From the NCBI RefSeq assembly GCF_003967515.1, contig NZ_BIFQ01000001.1:1860001-1924000 (forward strand): 64,000 nt of DNA, written 5' to 3'. The stretch comes from Dictyobacter aurantiacus. GTDB lineage: Bacteria > Chloroflexota > Ktedonobacteria > Ktedonobacterales > Ktedonobacteraceae. Positions 19,387 to 29,035 of this stretch are shown here, piece by piece. Each line of letters begins with the position of its first letter. Positions within the stretch are counted from its first letter, which is position 1. The notes under the pieces are model-generated. The model worked only from the letters and a program-made list of their open reading frames with translations, made no database searches and was not told the origin of the DNA. Made by a program: the position numbers and the translations under genes.

Positions 19387-19737
19387 ATGGTGCTTGGTGC
19401 GCTCTCGCTCGATCAGGTAACGATCGGAGCTTTCATCGGATTCTTGCTTTCATTGCCGATTGCACTTTTCCTGGTTTACTGGTTGAGTGCGGTGAAGAAC
19501 CGTACAGCCGTCATTATGGGTGGTCTTGCCGGCGCGTTTATCGCTTTCCTGGTCATTCTGGGCTGGGCCGGTACGCTCTTCTTCTCCCAACCTATCCCTG
19601 GCGCCAATGGCGCTTCGGCGTTCTTCGGTGGAGTTCTGCTCTGTTCGGCCGCGGGCCTGGTTGGTGGCATCATCGTTGATCTGATCGTCGCTCGCCGCAA
19701 TAGTCGCGACTATCGCCGGCAAGTGTCACACGAATAA
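19387..19737 (+). CDS. Small membrane protein upstream of holA
   Basis: 116 residues with three hydrophobic spans (GAFIGFLLSLPIALFLVYWL, IMGGLAGAFIAFLVILGWAG, FGGVLLCSAAGLVGGIIVDL) and a basic tail. AGGAGG precedes the ATG. The stop is 12 bases before holA, so the two are co-transcribed. No named family. Confidence 0.72.
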   Translation: MVLGALSLDQVTIGAFIGFLLSLPIALFLVYWLSAVKNRTAVIMGGLAGAFIAFLVILGWAGTLFFSQPIPGANGASAFFGGVLLCSAAGLVGGIIVDLIVARRNSRDYRRQVSHE

Positions 19738-19749
19738 CGGTGACAGGCG

Positions 19750-20772
19750 ATGTTCTATCTTTTACATGGTGAAGATGAATTCACGAGCCGTGAACGCTTA
19801 AAACAGCTACGTTCTCAGGGGGACTTTGGTTTTAATCAAGATGTTTATATGGGAAATGATGCGGATATTAAGACCGTCATCATGACCAGCGAGACACTCC
19901 CCTTTCTGAGTGAGCAGCGTCTGATCATTATCGACGGCCTGCCAAAGAAGAAGCGTGGTGAAAGTGCTGCGTCTGTAGAAGATACGAATAAGGGCGGTAA
20001 GGCGAAGAAAGGCCGCAAGAGCAGCAAAAATGCTGCGGGCCGCGCCGGCTTTGAGAAAGCGCTGACTGAACATGTCGCGACCATGCCAGATTCAACCGTC
20101 ATGATCCTGCTGCTAGAGGAGGCACTGGATAGTAACAATGCCCTCTTAAAGGCCGCTGAAAAACATGGCAAAGTATTCCAGAGCACGCTTCCCAAGGGAG
20201 CTGCCCTGGAGAAATGGATTACTGGTCGGGCCAAAGGTATTGGAGTTAAGATTGCCCCGGAGGCTATTAGCCTGCTGGCAAACTTCATTGGCAACAATTT
20301 ACGGCTGCTGGCAAATGAACTGGATAAGCTGGCGATGTACGTCGGGGTAGGAGGAACGATTACCATAAACGATGTACGCCAGCTATCCGCCCAGGTGCAG
20401 GAGGCGCGCATCTTTGATCTTACCGACGCCCTGGCCCAGCGCAATCGCAAGCAGGCACTCAATATTCTGCACGATCTGCTGGCGGACGGGGAACCTCCCC
20501 TCAAGCTGATCAGTACGATTACTTCACAGGTACGCACGCTGCTGCTCGTCAAGGAGCAGGCCCAGAGGGGGATGCGTGGTGGGCAGATCGCCTCGACCCT
20601 GGGAATTGCTCCCTTCATCGCCGACAAGGCTCTGCGCCAGGTTGGCAACTTTAACGCACCCCAGTTAGAGAACGCCTATCGGCAGCTCCTCTCTACCGAT
20701 GCTGCGCTCAAACGCAGCCGCCTCACACCAGAGATGGCCCTGGATCTACTCGTCGTTAACTTTGGCCTCTAA
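19750..20772 (+). CDS. holA: DNA polymerase III subunit delta
   Basis: 340 residues, the clamp-loader delta subunit that opens the beta clamp. N-terminal MFYLLHGEDEFTSRERLKQL, the central LPKGAALEKWITGRAKGIGV and the C-terminal RIFDLTDALAQRNRKQALNI with LLLVKEQAQRGMRGGQIAST are typical of bacterial HolA. A Lys-rich insert (KKKRGESAASVEDTNKGGKA..., about residues 77-100) is longer than usual and probably a flexible loop. Confidence 0.92.
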   Translation: MFYLLHGEDEFTSRERLKQLRSQGDFGFNQDVYMGNDADIKTVIMTSETLPFLSEQRLIIIDGLPKKKRGESAASVEDTNKGGKAKKGRKSSKNAAGRAGFEKALTEHVATMPDSTVMILLLEEALDSNNALLKAAEKHGKVFQSTLPKGAALEKWITGRAKGIGVKIAPEAISLLANFIGNNLRLLANELDKLAMYVGVGGTITINDVRQLSAQVQEARIFDLTDALAQRNRKQALNILHDLLADGEPPLKLISTITSQVRTLLLVKEQAQRGMRGGQIASTLGIAPFIADKALRQVGNFNAPQLENAYRQLLSTDAALKRSRLTPEMALDLLVVNFGL

Positions 20773-20832
20773 ACCGGATCACGACAGCATTTCTGGCAGG
20801 CCTGGATTCTTTGAGAGAAAGTTTTTTTCTGT

Positions 20833-21945
20833 ATGCAAGTATCTTCCTTACAACAGCTAATTGCTGAGCGCATCCTGCGCGAGGGTCCCATCTCCTTCGC
20901 GGACTATATGCGGATGGCTCTGTATGAGCCTGGCTACGGCTACTATGTGACCGGTGAGGCGAAGATGGGTTGGGAGGGTGATTACTTTACCAGTACCGAC
21001 GTCGCCGATCTCTTCGCCCATTGTATGGGCCGCCAGGTGAAGAAGATGTGGGAACAACTGGGGCAACCAGCCAGACTGGGTGTCCTTGAGCAGGGCGCTG
21101 GCCGTGGAGATCTGGCACAACAGTTACAGCAGTGGGCCACCACGTATGAGCCTGCATTGATGGCCGCCCTGGATTATCGCCAGACAGACATTAAGACCGG
21201 TCAGGATGCCCTGGTAACTGTAGATGACGATACATTTACCCCGGCCATCATCCTCTCAAACGAACTGGTTGACGCCTTTCCAGTCTATGTAGTCGAGAAA
21301 CAGGGAGATACGCTTTACGAGGTCGCCGTCACCATCGCGAATGGACGCCTGGCAGAGACGCTTGTTGAGATGGACAGCAACACGCTGATCGACTATCTGG
21401 AGAGCTTCAAAGTTCCCTGGCACACCTTTCCGGATGGCTGGCGAGCAGAAATTAACCTGGATGCCCTTGTCTGGATGGAACGCACCTGCCAGATCCTCGC
21501 GGGCCCCAATCTTCAACGTAAGCGCCACGGCTTTATCCTGGCTATCGACTATGGGGATGTCGCCGGGAAGCTGTACAGCATTGAGCGCCGCCACGGAACC
21601 TTGAGCAGCTACTACAAACACCAGCTAACCGATCGTCCTCTGGTACGGCCAGGTGAGCAGGATATCACAGCTCATGTCAATTTCACGGCCCTGATACAGG
21701 TAGGGCGCCAGCAAGGGCTGCGCCTGCACTCCCTGACCACGCAGGGACAATGGCTACGCGACAATGGCATCGACGACGAGCTTGACCAGATACGCCAGCG
21801 CGACTTTGGCGCCATCGATACCGATCGGGCCAGCAACCAGGGGCAGACCGCTCTCCTCCAATGGTACAATCTGCGCCAGCGGGTCTCGGCGCTGACCGAT
21901 CCCATGGGCATGGGCAACTTCAAGGTCCTGATCATGAAGCGCTAA
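20833..21945 (+). CDS. MidA/NDUFAF7-like SAM-dependent methyltransferase (DUF185)
   Basis: 370 residues. The signatures ISFADYMRMALYEPGYGYY, GDYFTSTDVADLFAHCMGRQ, LGVLEQGAGRGDLAQQ (SAM-binding glycine-rich loop) and ILSNELVDAFPVYVVE define the DUF185 family. The mitochondrial member (NDUFAF7/MidA) dimethylates an arginine of a complex I subunit; the bacterial substrate is not known. Follows holA by 60 bases, probably the same transcript. Confidence 0.88.
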   Translation: MQVSSLQQLIAERILREGPISFADYMRMALYEPGYGYYVTGEAKMGWEGDYFTSTDVADLFAHCMGRQVKKMWEQLGQPARLGVLEQGAGRGDLAQQLQQWATTYEPALMAALDYRQTDIKTGQDALVTVDDDTFTPAIILSNELVDAFPVYVVEKQGDTLYEVAVTIANGRLAETLVEMDSNTLIDYLESFKVPWHTFPDGWRAEINLDALVWMERTCQILAGPNLQRKRHGFILAIDYGDVAGKLYSIERRHGTLSSYYKHQLTDRPLVRPGEQDITAHVNFTALIQVGRQQGLRLHSLTTQGQWLRDNGIDDELDQIRQRDFGAIDTDRASNQGQTALLQWYNLRQRVSALTDPMGMGNFKVLIMKR

Positions 21946-22051
21946 GCCTGTCTTTCCGCGTACCTGACACGCTTTACCCGTTTTCTGCCACCGTATAATC
22001 CTGTTTCTAGCAATGGTACATCAGAAAAGACAACCATAAAGGAGAGGGATA

Positions 22052-22546
22052 ATGCTGCGTAAAAGAAGCAAGCCAGGACCCGGCCAGGAGTCAGTCTGGG
22101 ACTATCCACGACCACCAAGGCTGGAAGATAGCTCAAAGTTGATTGAGGTAGTATTTAACGGCGTGGTGATCGCCAGGAGCCAGCGCGCCAAACGCATATT
22201 AGAGACCAGCCATCCGCCTGTGTACTATATTCCACCCGAGGATATCAAGATGGAATATTTTACACCCACCGACCGGCATTCTTACTGCGAATGGAAGGGC
22301 ATGGCCTCTTACTACACCATCACGGTGAAGGACAGGTCGGTGCCCAATGGTGCCTGGTATTATCCACAGCCTACCGCTGGCTATGAAGGGATCGCCGGCT
22401 ATATCGCCATCTATCCCTCCCACATGGATGCCTGTTACGTCGACGGCGAACAGGTGCAGGCCCAGGAGGGCGACTTCTACGGCGGTTGGATCACCCATGA
22501 CATTGTGGGTCCATTCAAAGGTGGCAGAGGCTCGGCCGGCTGGTAG
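22052..22546 (+). CDS. DUF427 domain protein
   Basis: 164 residues. VVFNGVVIARSQRAKRILET, PPVYYIPPEDIKMEYFTPTD, SYCEWKGMASYYTI and AYYxxYP-like (AGYIAIYPSHMDACYVDGEQ) form the DUF427 beta-barrel signature. The family is widespread, cytosolic and of unknown function. ATG preceded by AAAGGAGAGGG. Confidence 0.88.
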   Translation: MLRKRSKPGPGQESVWDYPRPPRLEDSSKLIEVVFNGVVIARSQRAKRILETSHPPVYYIPPEDIKMEYFTPTDRHSYCEWKGMASYYTITVKDRSVPNGAWYYPQPTAGYEGIAGYIAIYPSHMDACYVDGEQVQAQEGDFYGGWITHDIVGPFKGGRGSAGW

Positions 22547-22650
22547 TGCCTCTGCCACAAACTCAACAAAAACTTCCTCCATTCCTGCATCGTGTATCCA
22601 ATAGATATTGGAAAAAATATGCGCGGCAAACATGAGGAAAAGGAGTGAAA

Positions 22651-23112
22651 ATGAATACGAGCGATACACCTACAGATGTTGTGCGCAATTTGATGAGTGC
22701 CCTGGACGATAATAATCTGGATACCGCTGCCACCTACCTGGCCGATGACTTTCAATTCAGTGGCTGGACCCCCAAACCGCTGGATAAAATTGGCTTTCTG
22801 GGCATGTTCAAGGACATTAAAGAGGGCATACCGGGCCTTTTATTTAACCTGCACAATGTGCTTGAGCAATCAGAGAACAGGGTCACCGGAACCATCCAGA
22901 TCAAGGGCTATCAGACCGATAGCTTCATCATTCCCATGCTGGGTACGCCCCCTATCCCCCAGACCGCGAACAGCGTATCACTACCCACAGAAGATGTTAC
23001 CTATCAACTCAACGATTCGGGCGTCGTAGCCATGATAGTGCAGCATACCTCTGGCGGTGGCATCACAGGTTTATTAAGGCAGTTGGGCATCGATCTGCCT
23101 ATCGTACAATAA
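22651..23112 (+). CDS. SnoaL/NTF2-like fold protein
   Basis: 153 residues from ATG 22651 (AAAGGAG upstream). DVVRNLMSALDDNNLDTAAT, ADDFQFSGWTPKPLDKIGFL follow the SnoaL/NTF2-like cone-shaped fold, used for ligand binding or simple isomerase chemistry. No catalytic residue can be assigned. Ends just before a long perfect hairpin. Confidence 0.68.
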   Translation: MNTSDTPTDVVRNLMSALDDNNLDTAATYLADDFQFSGWTPKPLDKIGFLGMFKDIKEGIPGLLFNLHNVLEQSENRVTGTIQIKGYQTDSFIIPMLGTPPIPQTANSVSLPTEDVTYQLNDSGVVAMIVQHTSGGGITGLLRQLGIDLPIVQ

Positions 23113-23177
23113 GTACAATAAGCCTATGTTTCGTGCCTTCGGCCCCTGACACTACGCGCCTGCGGCGCTCAAAAAAT

Positions 23178-23253
23178 ATTAGAGAGTATGGCGGGAAGCC
23201 TCCTGAAACGCGCAGTTGCGCGTTTCAGGAGGCTTCCCGCCATACTCTCTAAT
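23178..23253. repeat. Perfect 36-bp-stem palindrome
   Basis: Arms 23178-23213 and 23218-23253 are exact reverse complements with the loop AGTT; the arm contains GGCGGGAAGCCTCCTGAAAC. It lies between two convergent genes, followed by a smaller hairpin TGGGGGCG/CGCCCCCA (23261-23280). Transcription termination or a mobile palindromic unit are both possible. The rest of 23,281-23,444 contains no gene that I can support. Confidence 0.8.
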
Positions 23254-23444
23254 AAATGATTGGGGGCGTCAGCGCCCCCAGGTTGGCTAACATCATATTG
23301 ATACCTATAAGTACAGAAAGTTGAGGATGGGGAAAAATTACGGTAAAAAAGAACGTATACCTCTTGCCGAGTCTCCGCCACAGGACTCGCGTGCTGCCAC
23401 AATCAATGCCGCAAGAGGTATCCCCCCTTTTCTTTTCGCCAGTC

Positions 23445-24737
23445 TTAGAGCGACGATCTCACGGGTCGTCCCTTCTCCGCTATACGGGCATTCTCATTAT
23501 GATATTGACGACCGCGCCAGTCTACCCCACGCTTTGTTATGACGCGCCACATCGATTGTCCCAGTATCCCTGAGAAGATGGCGCCCGCCAGTGGCTGGGT
23601 AAAGGCATAGTACCAGGGAACGTTCAGCTGGCGATTAAGCCATGTGCGATAGGAGATCAGCGGTGCCAGCTCAATCCCCGTAGCCAGGGCAGCCTCGCGC
23701 GCTGAGATACCCTTCGAGCGTGGGCTATGGGAAAGACGAGCCAGCAATGGCAATAAGAAAGGCACAATCGAAATCATAGGCAGGCCAAACAACTGGACCA
23801 GCACAAATAGCAATCCCCCACGATTGCCCAGATACGCATTCTTGCGCCATCCACGCCAGATATCACCCAGGCTATGATACATATGCACGTGCACCAGCCC
23901 AAGGCTATCGACAAAGCGCAGACTGTAGTGATGAGACTTGACCAGGTGGGCCAGGTCGCGATCATCCAGCAGGGTCGCGCGCATCTCGGGACGTCCATAG
24001 CCCCCCAGATCTTGATATACCTGGCGACGGATCAAAATGTATTGTCCATTCGCGACCGCGAGCGGGCTTTGGGGATCATTGACGAAGCGTGGAGGGTAGA
24101 GCATGCTGATGCCAAGATACGCCATAGGCATCAGGACGCGATCCCAGAAAGACGGAAGCTCCTGTTCAGCCCCCAGGGTAAAAAGGTCGGACCGTTCAGA
24201 GATAGCCTGGGTAATAGCTGAGCGTAAGGCATTTGGAGCATGCCATGTATCGGCATCTGTAAAGAGAAACCAATCCCCCTTCGCCTCCTGTACGCCACTA
24301 TGGATAGCGTGTGGCTTGCCCGCCCAACCCTCAGGCAGTTCGTCGCGCAGGCGCAGCACCCACAGTTTCTGACCGTTGACATGGCTGCGCGCCAGTTCGT
24401 CCAGCATAGCACCCGTGCGATCAATTGAACCATCATCCACCACGATCACTTCATAATTCTCATAATCCTGCTCCAACAACGACTGCACGCAGCGCTGAAT
24501 ATTGCGTTCCTCATTGCGGGCTGGCACAATAATTGAGACCAGCGGCACCCGCTCAGCCTCATTGGATACCGATCTTCCCTTAGAACCAGTCGCCACCCGC
24601 GCTGGCAACACATGCAAACGGTCTTCTTTGCGTGGCGAGGTGCGCCACCAGAGGATAGAATAAAAACCAACGACACCAATCACATGCGACCACAACACAA
24701 AGCGCGACCAGGATTGCCACCAATATGTATTTTTCAT
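23445..24737 (-). CDS. Membrane-associated family 2 glycosyltransferase
   Basis: About 430 residues. One N-terminal span, then a GT-A domain (LVSIIVPARNEERNIQRCVQ, YENYEVIVVDDGSIDRTGA, GDWFLFTDADTWHAPNAL with the DxD motif, LLDDRDLAHLVKSHHYSLRF) and C-terminal spans (LFVLVQLFGLPMISIVPFLL and a later one). The layout resembles bacterial carotenoid-type or lipid-linked sugar transferases such as CrtQ-like enzymes; acceptor unknown. I prefer ATG 24737 over GTG 24746. Confidence 0.8.
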   Translation of the reverse strand: MKNTYWWQSWSRFVLWSHVIGVVGFYSILWWRTSPRKEDRLHVLPARVATGSKGRSVSNEAERVPLVSIIVPARNEERNIQRCVQSLLEQDYENYEVIVVDDGSIDRTGAMLDELARSHVNGQKLWVLRLRDELPEGWAGKPHAIHSGVQEAKGDWFLFTDADTWHAPNALRSAITQAISERSDLFTLGAEQELPSFWDRVLMPMAYLGISMLYPPRFVNDPQSPLAVANGQYILIRRQVYQDLGGYGRPEMRATLLDDRDLAHLVKSHHYSLRFVDSLGLVHVHMYHSLGDIWRGWRKNAYLGNRGGLLFVLVQLFGLPMISIVPFLLPLLARLSHSPRSKGISAREAALATGIELAPLISYRTWLNRQLNVPWYYAFTQPLAGAIFSGILGQSMWRVITKRGVDWRGRQYHNENARIAEKGRPVRSSL

Positions 24738-25087
24738 TTTTTTCACTCTTCATTACGTTATGAAAAAATTTATGTTCACCTACTATCAAAAAACGGCCGG
24801 CCCACCCATTCACAACCTCATATCAACATTTTCACAGGAGAATGGTACTCCCGCCAGGACCTTACATGGGATACTCTGTATCACGTGGATAAGCCTCACA
24901 TATATACACAGCAGTAAAAATAGCGTTCGCTGCTTGCGAGCTTGATATAGCTGGTGTACAATCATAAACAACCTATGATACGTTGTAGCACAACGGCAAA
25001 GTGCTTTATACACACGCGCAATTTCTGTACACGATCACGGCAAGAGACATCGGTCGTAAAGGTCGAATCTATCTATAAAGAGAGCAT
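24738..25087. promoter_or_regulatory. Divergent intergenic region
   Basis: About 350 AT-rich bases between the divergent glycosyltransferase and CopC/CopD genes. It should hold both promoters; I could not pick out a convincing operator or metal-responsive palindrome. Confidence 0.4.
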
Positions 25088-27079
25088 ATGCAACAAAGAC
25101 AATGGCTTTTTATACCAATAGCATTACTCTTGAGTTTTCTGGCTTATTTCGGCAGCATGCTGGTCATACCGCCTCCCATAGCGCAGGCTCATGCATATGT
25201 TATTGGTTCAGACCCGGTTGATGGATCAACCGTTGGTAAGGTACCGAGTGAGGTACATATCTTTTTCAATGCTCCGATCAGCTCGATCAGCAATGCTCGC
25301 ATCTACTCGATTCAACATGGAGATCTGGTAGAGGTCAGCGCAGGTGCCAGTCGCGTACCAGCCTCCAATTCGCAAGAGCTAATCACATCGATTAAGACGC
25401 CCGATACCCAGCCTGAGGGTAGCTATGAGGTAATGTGGACAGCGGTAGCCAATAACGACGGCAATACAACGTATGGCATCATTGGTTTTGATGTTGGATT
25501 TTCAGGTACCGGCGTAGATGGAACCACTGTACTTGGCCCAACCAGTAGCAATAACCTGGAAGGCATCCACAAATTAGACACCACCGCCATTCTATCTATC
25601 GTCTGGGAATGGATAACCACTGCTGCGCTGACATTCTGGATCGGCCTGCTTGTCGTCGAGCAGTTCATCCTGACAGATAAGCGTACATTCAGCATCCTGA
25701 CCCATGCCCGCAAGCACAGTTACGCGCTTGAATGGATATGTCTCCTGGCGCTACTCTGTGGTGAGATTATCGAGCTGATTCTACGCATGGTGCGCCTGGC
25801 TCAGACACTCCCTGCACTGAATATACCGCTACTCGTCAACATTATTCCTGATACCACGTATGGCTTCATCTGGATCCTGCGTATCCTTCTCATCATGATT
25901 GCCATGGTCTTTCTCTACGTCAGCCATCGCCGTCAACCGACACCCGCCATTGAGCCGGAACCTGAACCGGAGCCAATCACCAATTTTGAGCGCCTTTCAA
26001 CACAGGATGCCGTAGCGGTCAGCCCGAGTAAGACTCAGGAGGCGGTTGAGAAACGAACAGTCGAACCGGCGATACCACCACGGCGTCAAACCGCGATCTG
26101 GCTGACCCTGGCCGGCCTGATTGCCCTGACGTTTGTGCTTACCAGCTCGATTGTTCAGGTCCTCAACCCATTCGTGAGCGCCATCGTTTTTGACTGGCTG
26201 CACTGGTTCTCACAAGGCATATGGATAGGAGGCTTTGCCTATCTGGCCTATGTACTTCTGCCGCTGCTCAGCGGGGCTGAATTAGAATACAACACCGAAA
26301 CTCTGACCTTTCTCCTGCGCCGTCTGACGCCGCTCTTAATCGCGGGCATGGCTATTCAACTGGTCAGCGGGCTCTTCTTAAGTGAGGCCAGCATTCAAGA
26401 TGCGCAGCAATTGATCACTGATCCATTTGGACGCACACTACTGGTCCAGATTCTACTAACCCTGTTCGCCGTGCTCCTGAGTATCTATGCGCTCTATATC
26501 ATTCGACCGAAACTGACCCACCAGGCCCTGTTGCTGCCAGTCGTTAAAGCGGATCTGCCCGCCAGACGTACACGTCAGTCTGAGATCAGCGGAACGCAGC
26601 GCCTCCTCAAGCTATCCGCGAAGACAATAACCTTCTGTGGAGCGATCATCTTGCTGTGCTTTGCGCTCAAATCGTTTTTTGCGCCACCGATCGATTTTCC
26701 CGATGTGAAGTATAATAACCCGGGTCTCACACAGGGAAACACCACCATCAATGCACAAACGCGCCAGATGGGAGATCTGACAGTCACCTTACAGGTTCTT
26801 CCGGGGCGCATAGGCTACGAGCATACCGTGATCGTGCTGATTACCGATAACAGAGGCAAGCCCGTCACCAATGCCCAGGTCAATCTGACCACCAATATGC
26901 AGCTCATGGATATGGGCGAGGCCCACGCCAGCCTGCAACAGGGGAATCCGGTCTATATAGCCACCTTCGATAAGCGCGCCGCATTCAGCATGGCAGGCCT
27001 ATGGAATATTAAAGTAGAGATTCAAAGGACAGGTCAGAAAAATCTGACCGATACCTTTAAAATTACCCTGACGGCCTAG
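25088..27079 (+). CDS. CopC-CopD fusion copper-handling membrane protein
   Basis: 663 residues. A signal/anchor is followed by a CopC domain that begins at the mature histidine (AHAYVIGSDPVDGSTVGKVP, residues about 35-150, methionine-poor), then about eight membrane spans of the CopD domain (ILSIVWEWITTAALTFWIGL, DWLHWFSQGIWIGGFAYLAY), with a Pro/Glu-rich cytosolic loop (TPAIEPEPEPEPITNFE) in the middle. A C-terminal extracytoplasmic YtkA-like beta domain follows (GKPVTNAQVNLTTNMQLMDM). This is the YcnJ-like architecture, linked to copper uptake or tolerance. Confidence 0.85.
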   Translation: MQQRQWLFIPIALLLSFLAYFGSMLVIPPPIAQAHAYVIGSDPVDGSTVGKVPSEVHIFFNAPISSISNARIYSIQHGDLVEVSAGASRVPASNSQELITSIKTPDTQPEGSYEVMWTAVANNDGNTTYGIIGFDVGFSGTGVDGTTVLGPTSSNNLEGIHKLDTTAILSIVWEWITTAALTFWIGLLVVEQFILTDKRTFSILTHARKHSYALEWICLLALLCGEIIELILRMVRLAQTLPALNIPLLVNIIPDTTYGFIWILRILLIMIAMVFLYVSHRRQPTPAIEPEPEPEPITNFERLSTQDAVAVSPSKTQEAVEKRTVEPAIPPRRQTAIWLTLAGLIALTFVLTSSIVQVLNPFVSAIVFDWLHWFSQGIWIGGFAYLAYVLLPLLSGAELEYNTETLTFLLRRLTPLLIAGMAIQLVSGLFLSEASIQDAQQLITDPFGRTLLVQILLTLFAVLLSIYALYIIRPKLTHQALLLPVVKADLPARRTRQSEISGTQRLLKLSAKTITFCGAIILLCFALKSFFAPPIDFPDVKYNNPGLTQGNTTINAQTRQMGDLTVTLQVLPGRIGYEHTVIVLITDNRGKPVTNAQVNLTTNMQLMDMGEAHASLQQGNPVYIATFDKRAAFSMAGLWNIKVEIQRTGQKNLTDTFKITLTA

Positions 27080-27112
27080 CGGGGTGGGGAACGCATGCGT
27101 CCCCATTCTTTA

Positions 27113-27430
27113 TTTTCGTGGTGGTGCGTCGGCGCCGCCGACGCACCACCACGAAAACCACTGCGGTCACGTAGACGGATGCCTGAGCTCCCGCGCCAAC
27201 GGCGCTCATCACCCCTATTCATTGATAGTGCAACAGGGCACATCAGCGCCGCCGATGCACCACCACGAAAACCACTGCGGTCACGTAGACGGATGCCTGG
27301 GCATCCGCGCCAACGGCGCTCATCATCCCCATTCATTAATAGTGCAACAGGGGCGCGGATGCGCCCCTGTTGCACTATCTAAAAACCACTGCGGCCGCGG
27401 ATGCGGACGCCTGTGCGGAGGCGCTCACGC
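27113..27430. repeat. Repeat cluster: hairpins and 114-bp direct repeats
   Basis: Begins with a 21-bp stem hairpin (27113-27133/27137-27157). A unit starting GCCGCCGA[C/T]GCACCACCAC and running to AATAGTGCAACAGGG occurs twice about 114 bases apart. It ends in an 18-bp perfect hairpin (27339-27356/27361-27378) with core CAACAGGGGCGC, then a TGCGGCCGCGGATGCGGACG segment also found at 34.7-35.1 kb. No gene here. Confidence 0.75.
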
Positions 27431-27482
27431 TTGCCAGCAAGAGAAAAAAGTCTGACGCTCCGCCGGAGGCGATGTTATGAGC

Positions 27483-28025
27483 TCAGGAGGAAGGTGGAGG
27501 CGTGCCGCCAGCCGCATCTTCAGTGCGATATTCTTGAGCTAGCTCGGCATAATGACGGGCACTCAGAGACAGGGCGGTAATCTCATTTTCATTCAGGCTG
27601 CGTACAACGCGCGCGGGTGTGCCCAGCGCCAGAACGCGCTCAGGGATATGCTTCCCCTCGCTGACCAGGGCACTGGCCCCGATAACCGTCTCATTATCAA
27701 TGCGCGCATGCGATAGTACCACAGCTTGCATACCAACCAGCACACGCGCTCCCAGTGTAGCGCCGTGCACCACCGCGTTATGGCCGATGGTGCACTCTTC
27801 ACCGATCTCCAGCGGGGCGCCCGCGTCTACATGCAGCGTACAGTTATCCTGAATATTGCTATGGCGGCCAACCACGATCCGGTCGCTATCACCACGCAAG
27901 ACCGCATTATACCAGATGCTGACACCCTCTTCGAGCACCACATTGCCAATCACCATAGCGCCTGGAGCGATAAAAACGTCTTTTCCAATCTTCGGCCAGA
28001 CTCCACGATAGGGCAAAACAGGCAT
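27483..28025 (-). CDS. Gamma-class carbonic anhydrase-like protein (left-handed beta helix)
   Basis: 180 residues from ATG 28025 (GAGGAG nine bases upstream; the frame reaches 28049). Hexapeptide repeats (FIAPGAMVIGNVVLEEGVSI, VVGRHSNIQDNCTLHVDAGA, CTIGHNAVVHGATLGARVLV) build the left-handed helix; the histidines in LHVDAG, IGHNAVVHG are placed as zinc ligands of the PaaY/YrdA/CamH group. Most such proteins are trimers; activity must be assumed, not shown. Confidence 0.85.
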   Translation of the reverse strand: MPVLPYRGVWPKIGKDVFIAPGAMVIGNVVLEEGVSIWYNAVLRGDSDRIVVGRHSNIQDNCTLHVDAGAPLEIGEECTIGHNAVVHGATLGARVLVGMQAVVLSHARIDNETVIGASALVSEGKHIPERVLALGTPARVVRSLNENEITALSLSARHYAELAQEYRTEDAAGGTPPPSS

Positions 28026-28057
28026 AGTCAGTTTCTCCTCATCGATCATTTCTTATG

Positions 28058-28118
28058 TTTTTTGAGAGGAAGTGCAGAACCGGTGCGGAGCACCGGTTCT
28101 GCACTTCCTCTCAAAAAA
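28058..28118. terminator. Long perfect hairpin downstream of the proline dehydrogenase gene
   Basis: 29-bp perfect stem (28058-28086 with 28090-28118, loop GGA) that begins with six T and ends with six A, so on either strand it is a stem followed by a T run. It directly follows the minus-strand stop at 28127, so it most likely terminates that gene. Confidence 0.8.
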
Positions 28119-28126
28119 CGGTGTCT

Positions 28127-29035
28127 TTAACGCAAGGCGTTTGTTACGACAAACATCAAGTTCGCGGGACGTTCGGCCATACGACGCATGAGATAGGGAT
28201 ACCAATGCGAACCATAGGGGACGTAGACGCGCACATTGTATCCCTGCTTGACTAATTTATCCTGGAGGTCACGGCGGATACCGTATAACATCTGAAATTC
28301 AAAGGAAGATTTGCTGATGCCGTGATCGCGCACGAAGCGACAGGCATCATCAATGATGGCCTCGTCGTGCGAGGCGATGGCGGGAAAATTGCCACGCGCC
28401 AGCAGAATATGCATCAGTTCTACGTAATTGCGGTCGACATCGGCCTTCTCTTGATAGGCCACGCTTTGTGACTCTTGATAGGCCCCTTTGACCAGGCGTA
28501 TCCGTGTACCCTGATCGACCAGTTTTATGATATCGTCATGGCTGCGATAGAGATAGGATTGAATGACCGTGCCGACCAGTTCATAGCGCTCGCGAGCCCG
28601 GCTGGCCAGAGCGACTGTCTGCTCTGTATATGCCGAACCTTCCATATCAATGCACACAAAAACGTTGTGCTCGCGACCACTCTCTAAAATGGTGTTGAGA
28701 TACTCCTCACACAATTGGGGAGAGATGTCCAGTCCCAGTGCCGTTAGCTTGATAGAGATATTCGCATCGATCTGGGTCCTGGCAATCAGTTCAATGGCAT
28801 TCACGTAATCTCGCATCGCTTCCGCGGCCTCTTCTTTGATGGCCACGTTTTCACCTAACAGATCCAGCGCTACTTGAATTCCACGATCATTAAGGGCGCG
28901 TGTCGCGCGTAAAGCATCCTCTAATACTTCGCCTGCGACAAAGCGACGCGAAACATTGCGGGTGAGCTTATTCTGCACAACAAAGTCGCGTAAGCGTGGA
29001 TTCTGAGCGAGGTAGAGTAAGGTATCTTTGAGCAT
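28127..29035 (-). CDS. Proline dehydrogenase
   Basis: 302 residues from ATG 29035 (AAAGGATG upstream). FAD-dependent oxidation of proline to pyrroline-5-carboxylate. TIM-barrel motifs are present: VALDLLGENVAIKEEAAEAM, ISIKLTALGLDIS, CIDMEGSAYTEQTV, RIRLVKGAYQES and the C-terminal YVPYGSHWYPYLMRRMAERP, where the two arginines bind substrate. A monofunctional short PRODH as in Deinococcus/Gram-positives; no P5C dehydrogenase gene is adjacent. Confidence 0.92.
   Translation of the reverse strand: MLKDTLLYLAQNPRLRDFVVQNKLTRNVSRRFVAGEVLEDALRATRALNDRGIQVALDLLGENVAIKEEAAEAMRDYVNAIELIARTQIDANISIKLTALGLDISPQLCEEYLNTILESGREHNVFVCIDMEGSAYTEQTVALASRARERYELVGTVIQSYLYRSHDDIIKLVDQGTRIRLVKGAYQESQSVAYQEKADVDRNYVELMHILLARGNFPAIASHDEAIIDDACRFVRDHGISKSSFEFQMLYGIRRDLQDKLVKQGYNVRVYVPYGSHWYPYLMRRMAERPANLMFVVTNALR

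Noticed and set aside
27132..27353. CRISPR array
   Set aside because: Only two long units with near-identical content and no unique spacers; no cas gene nearby.
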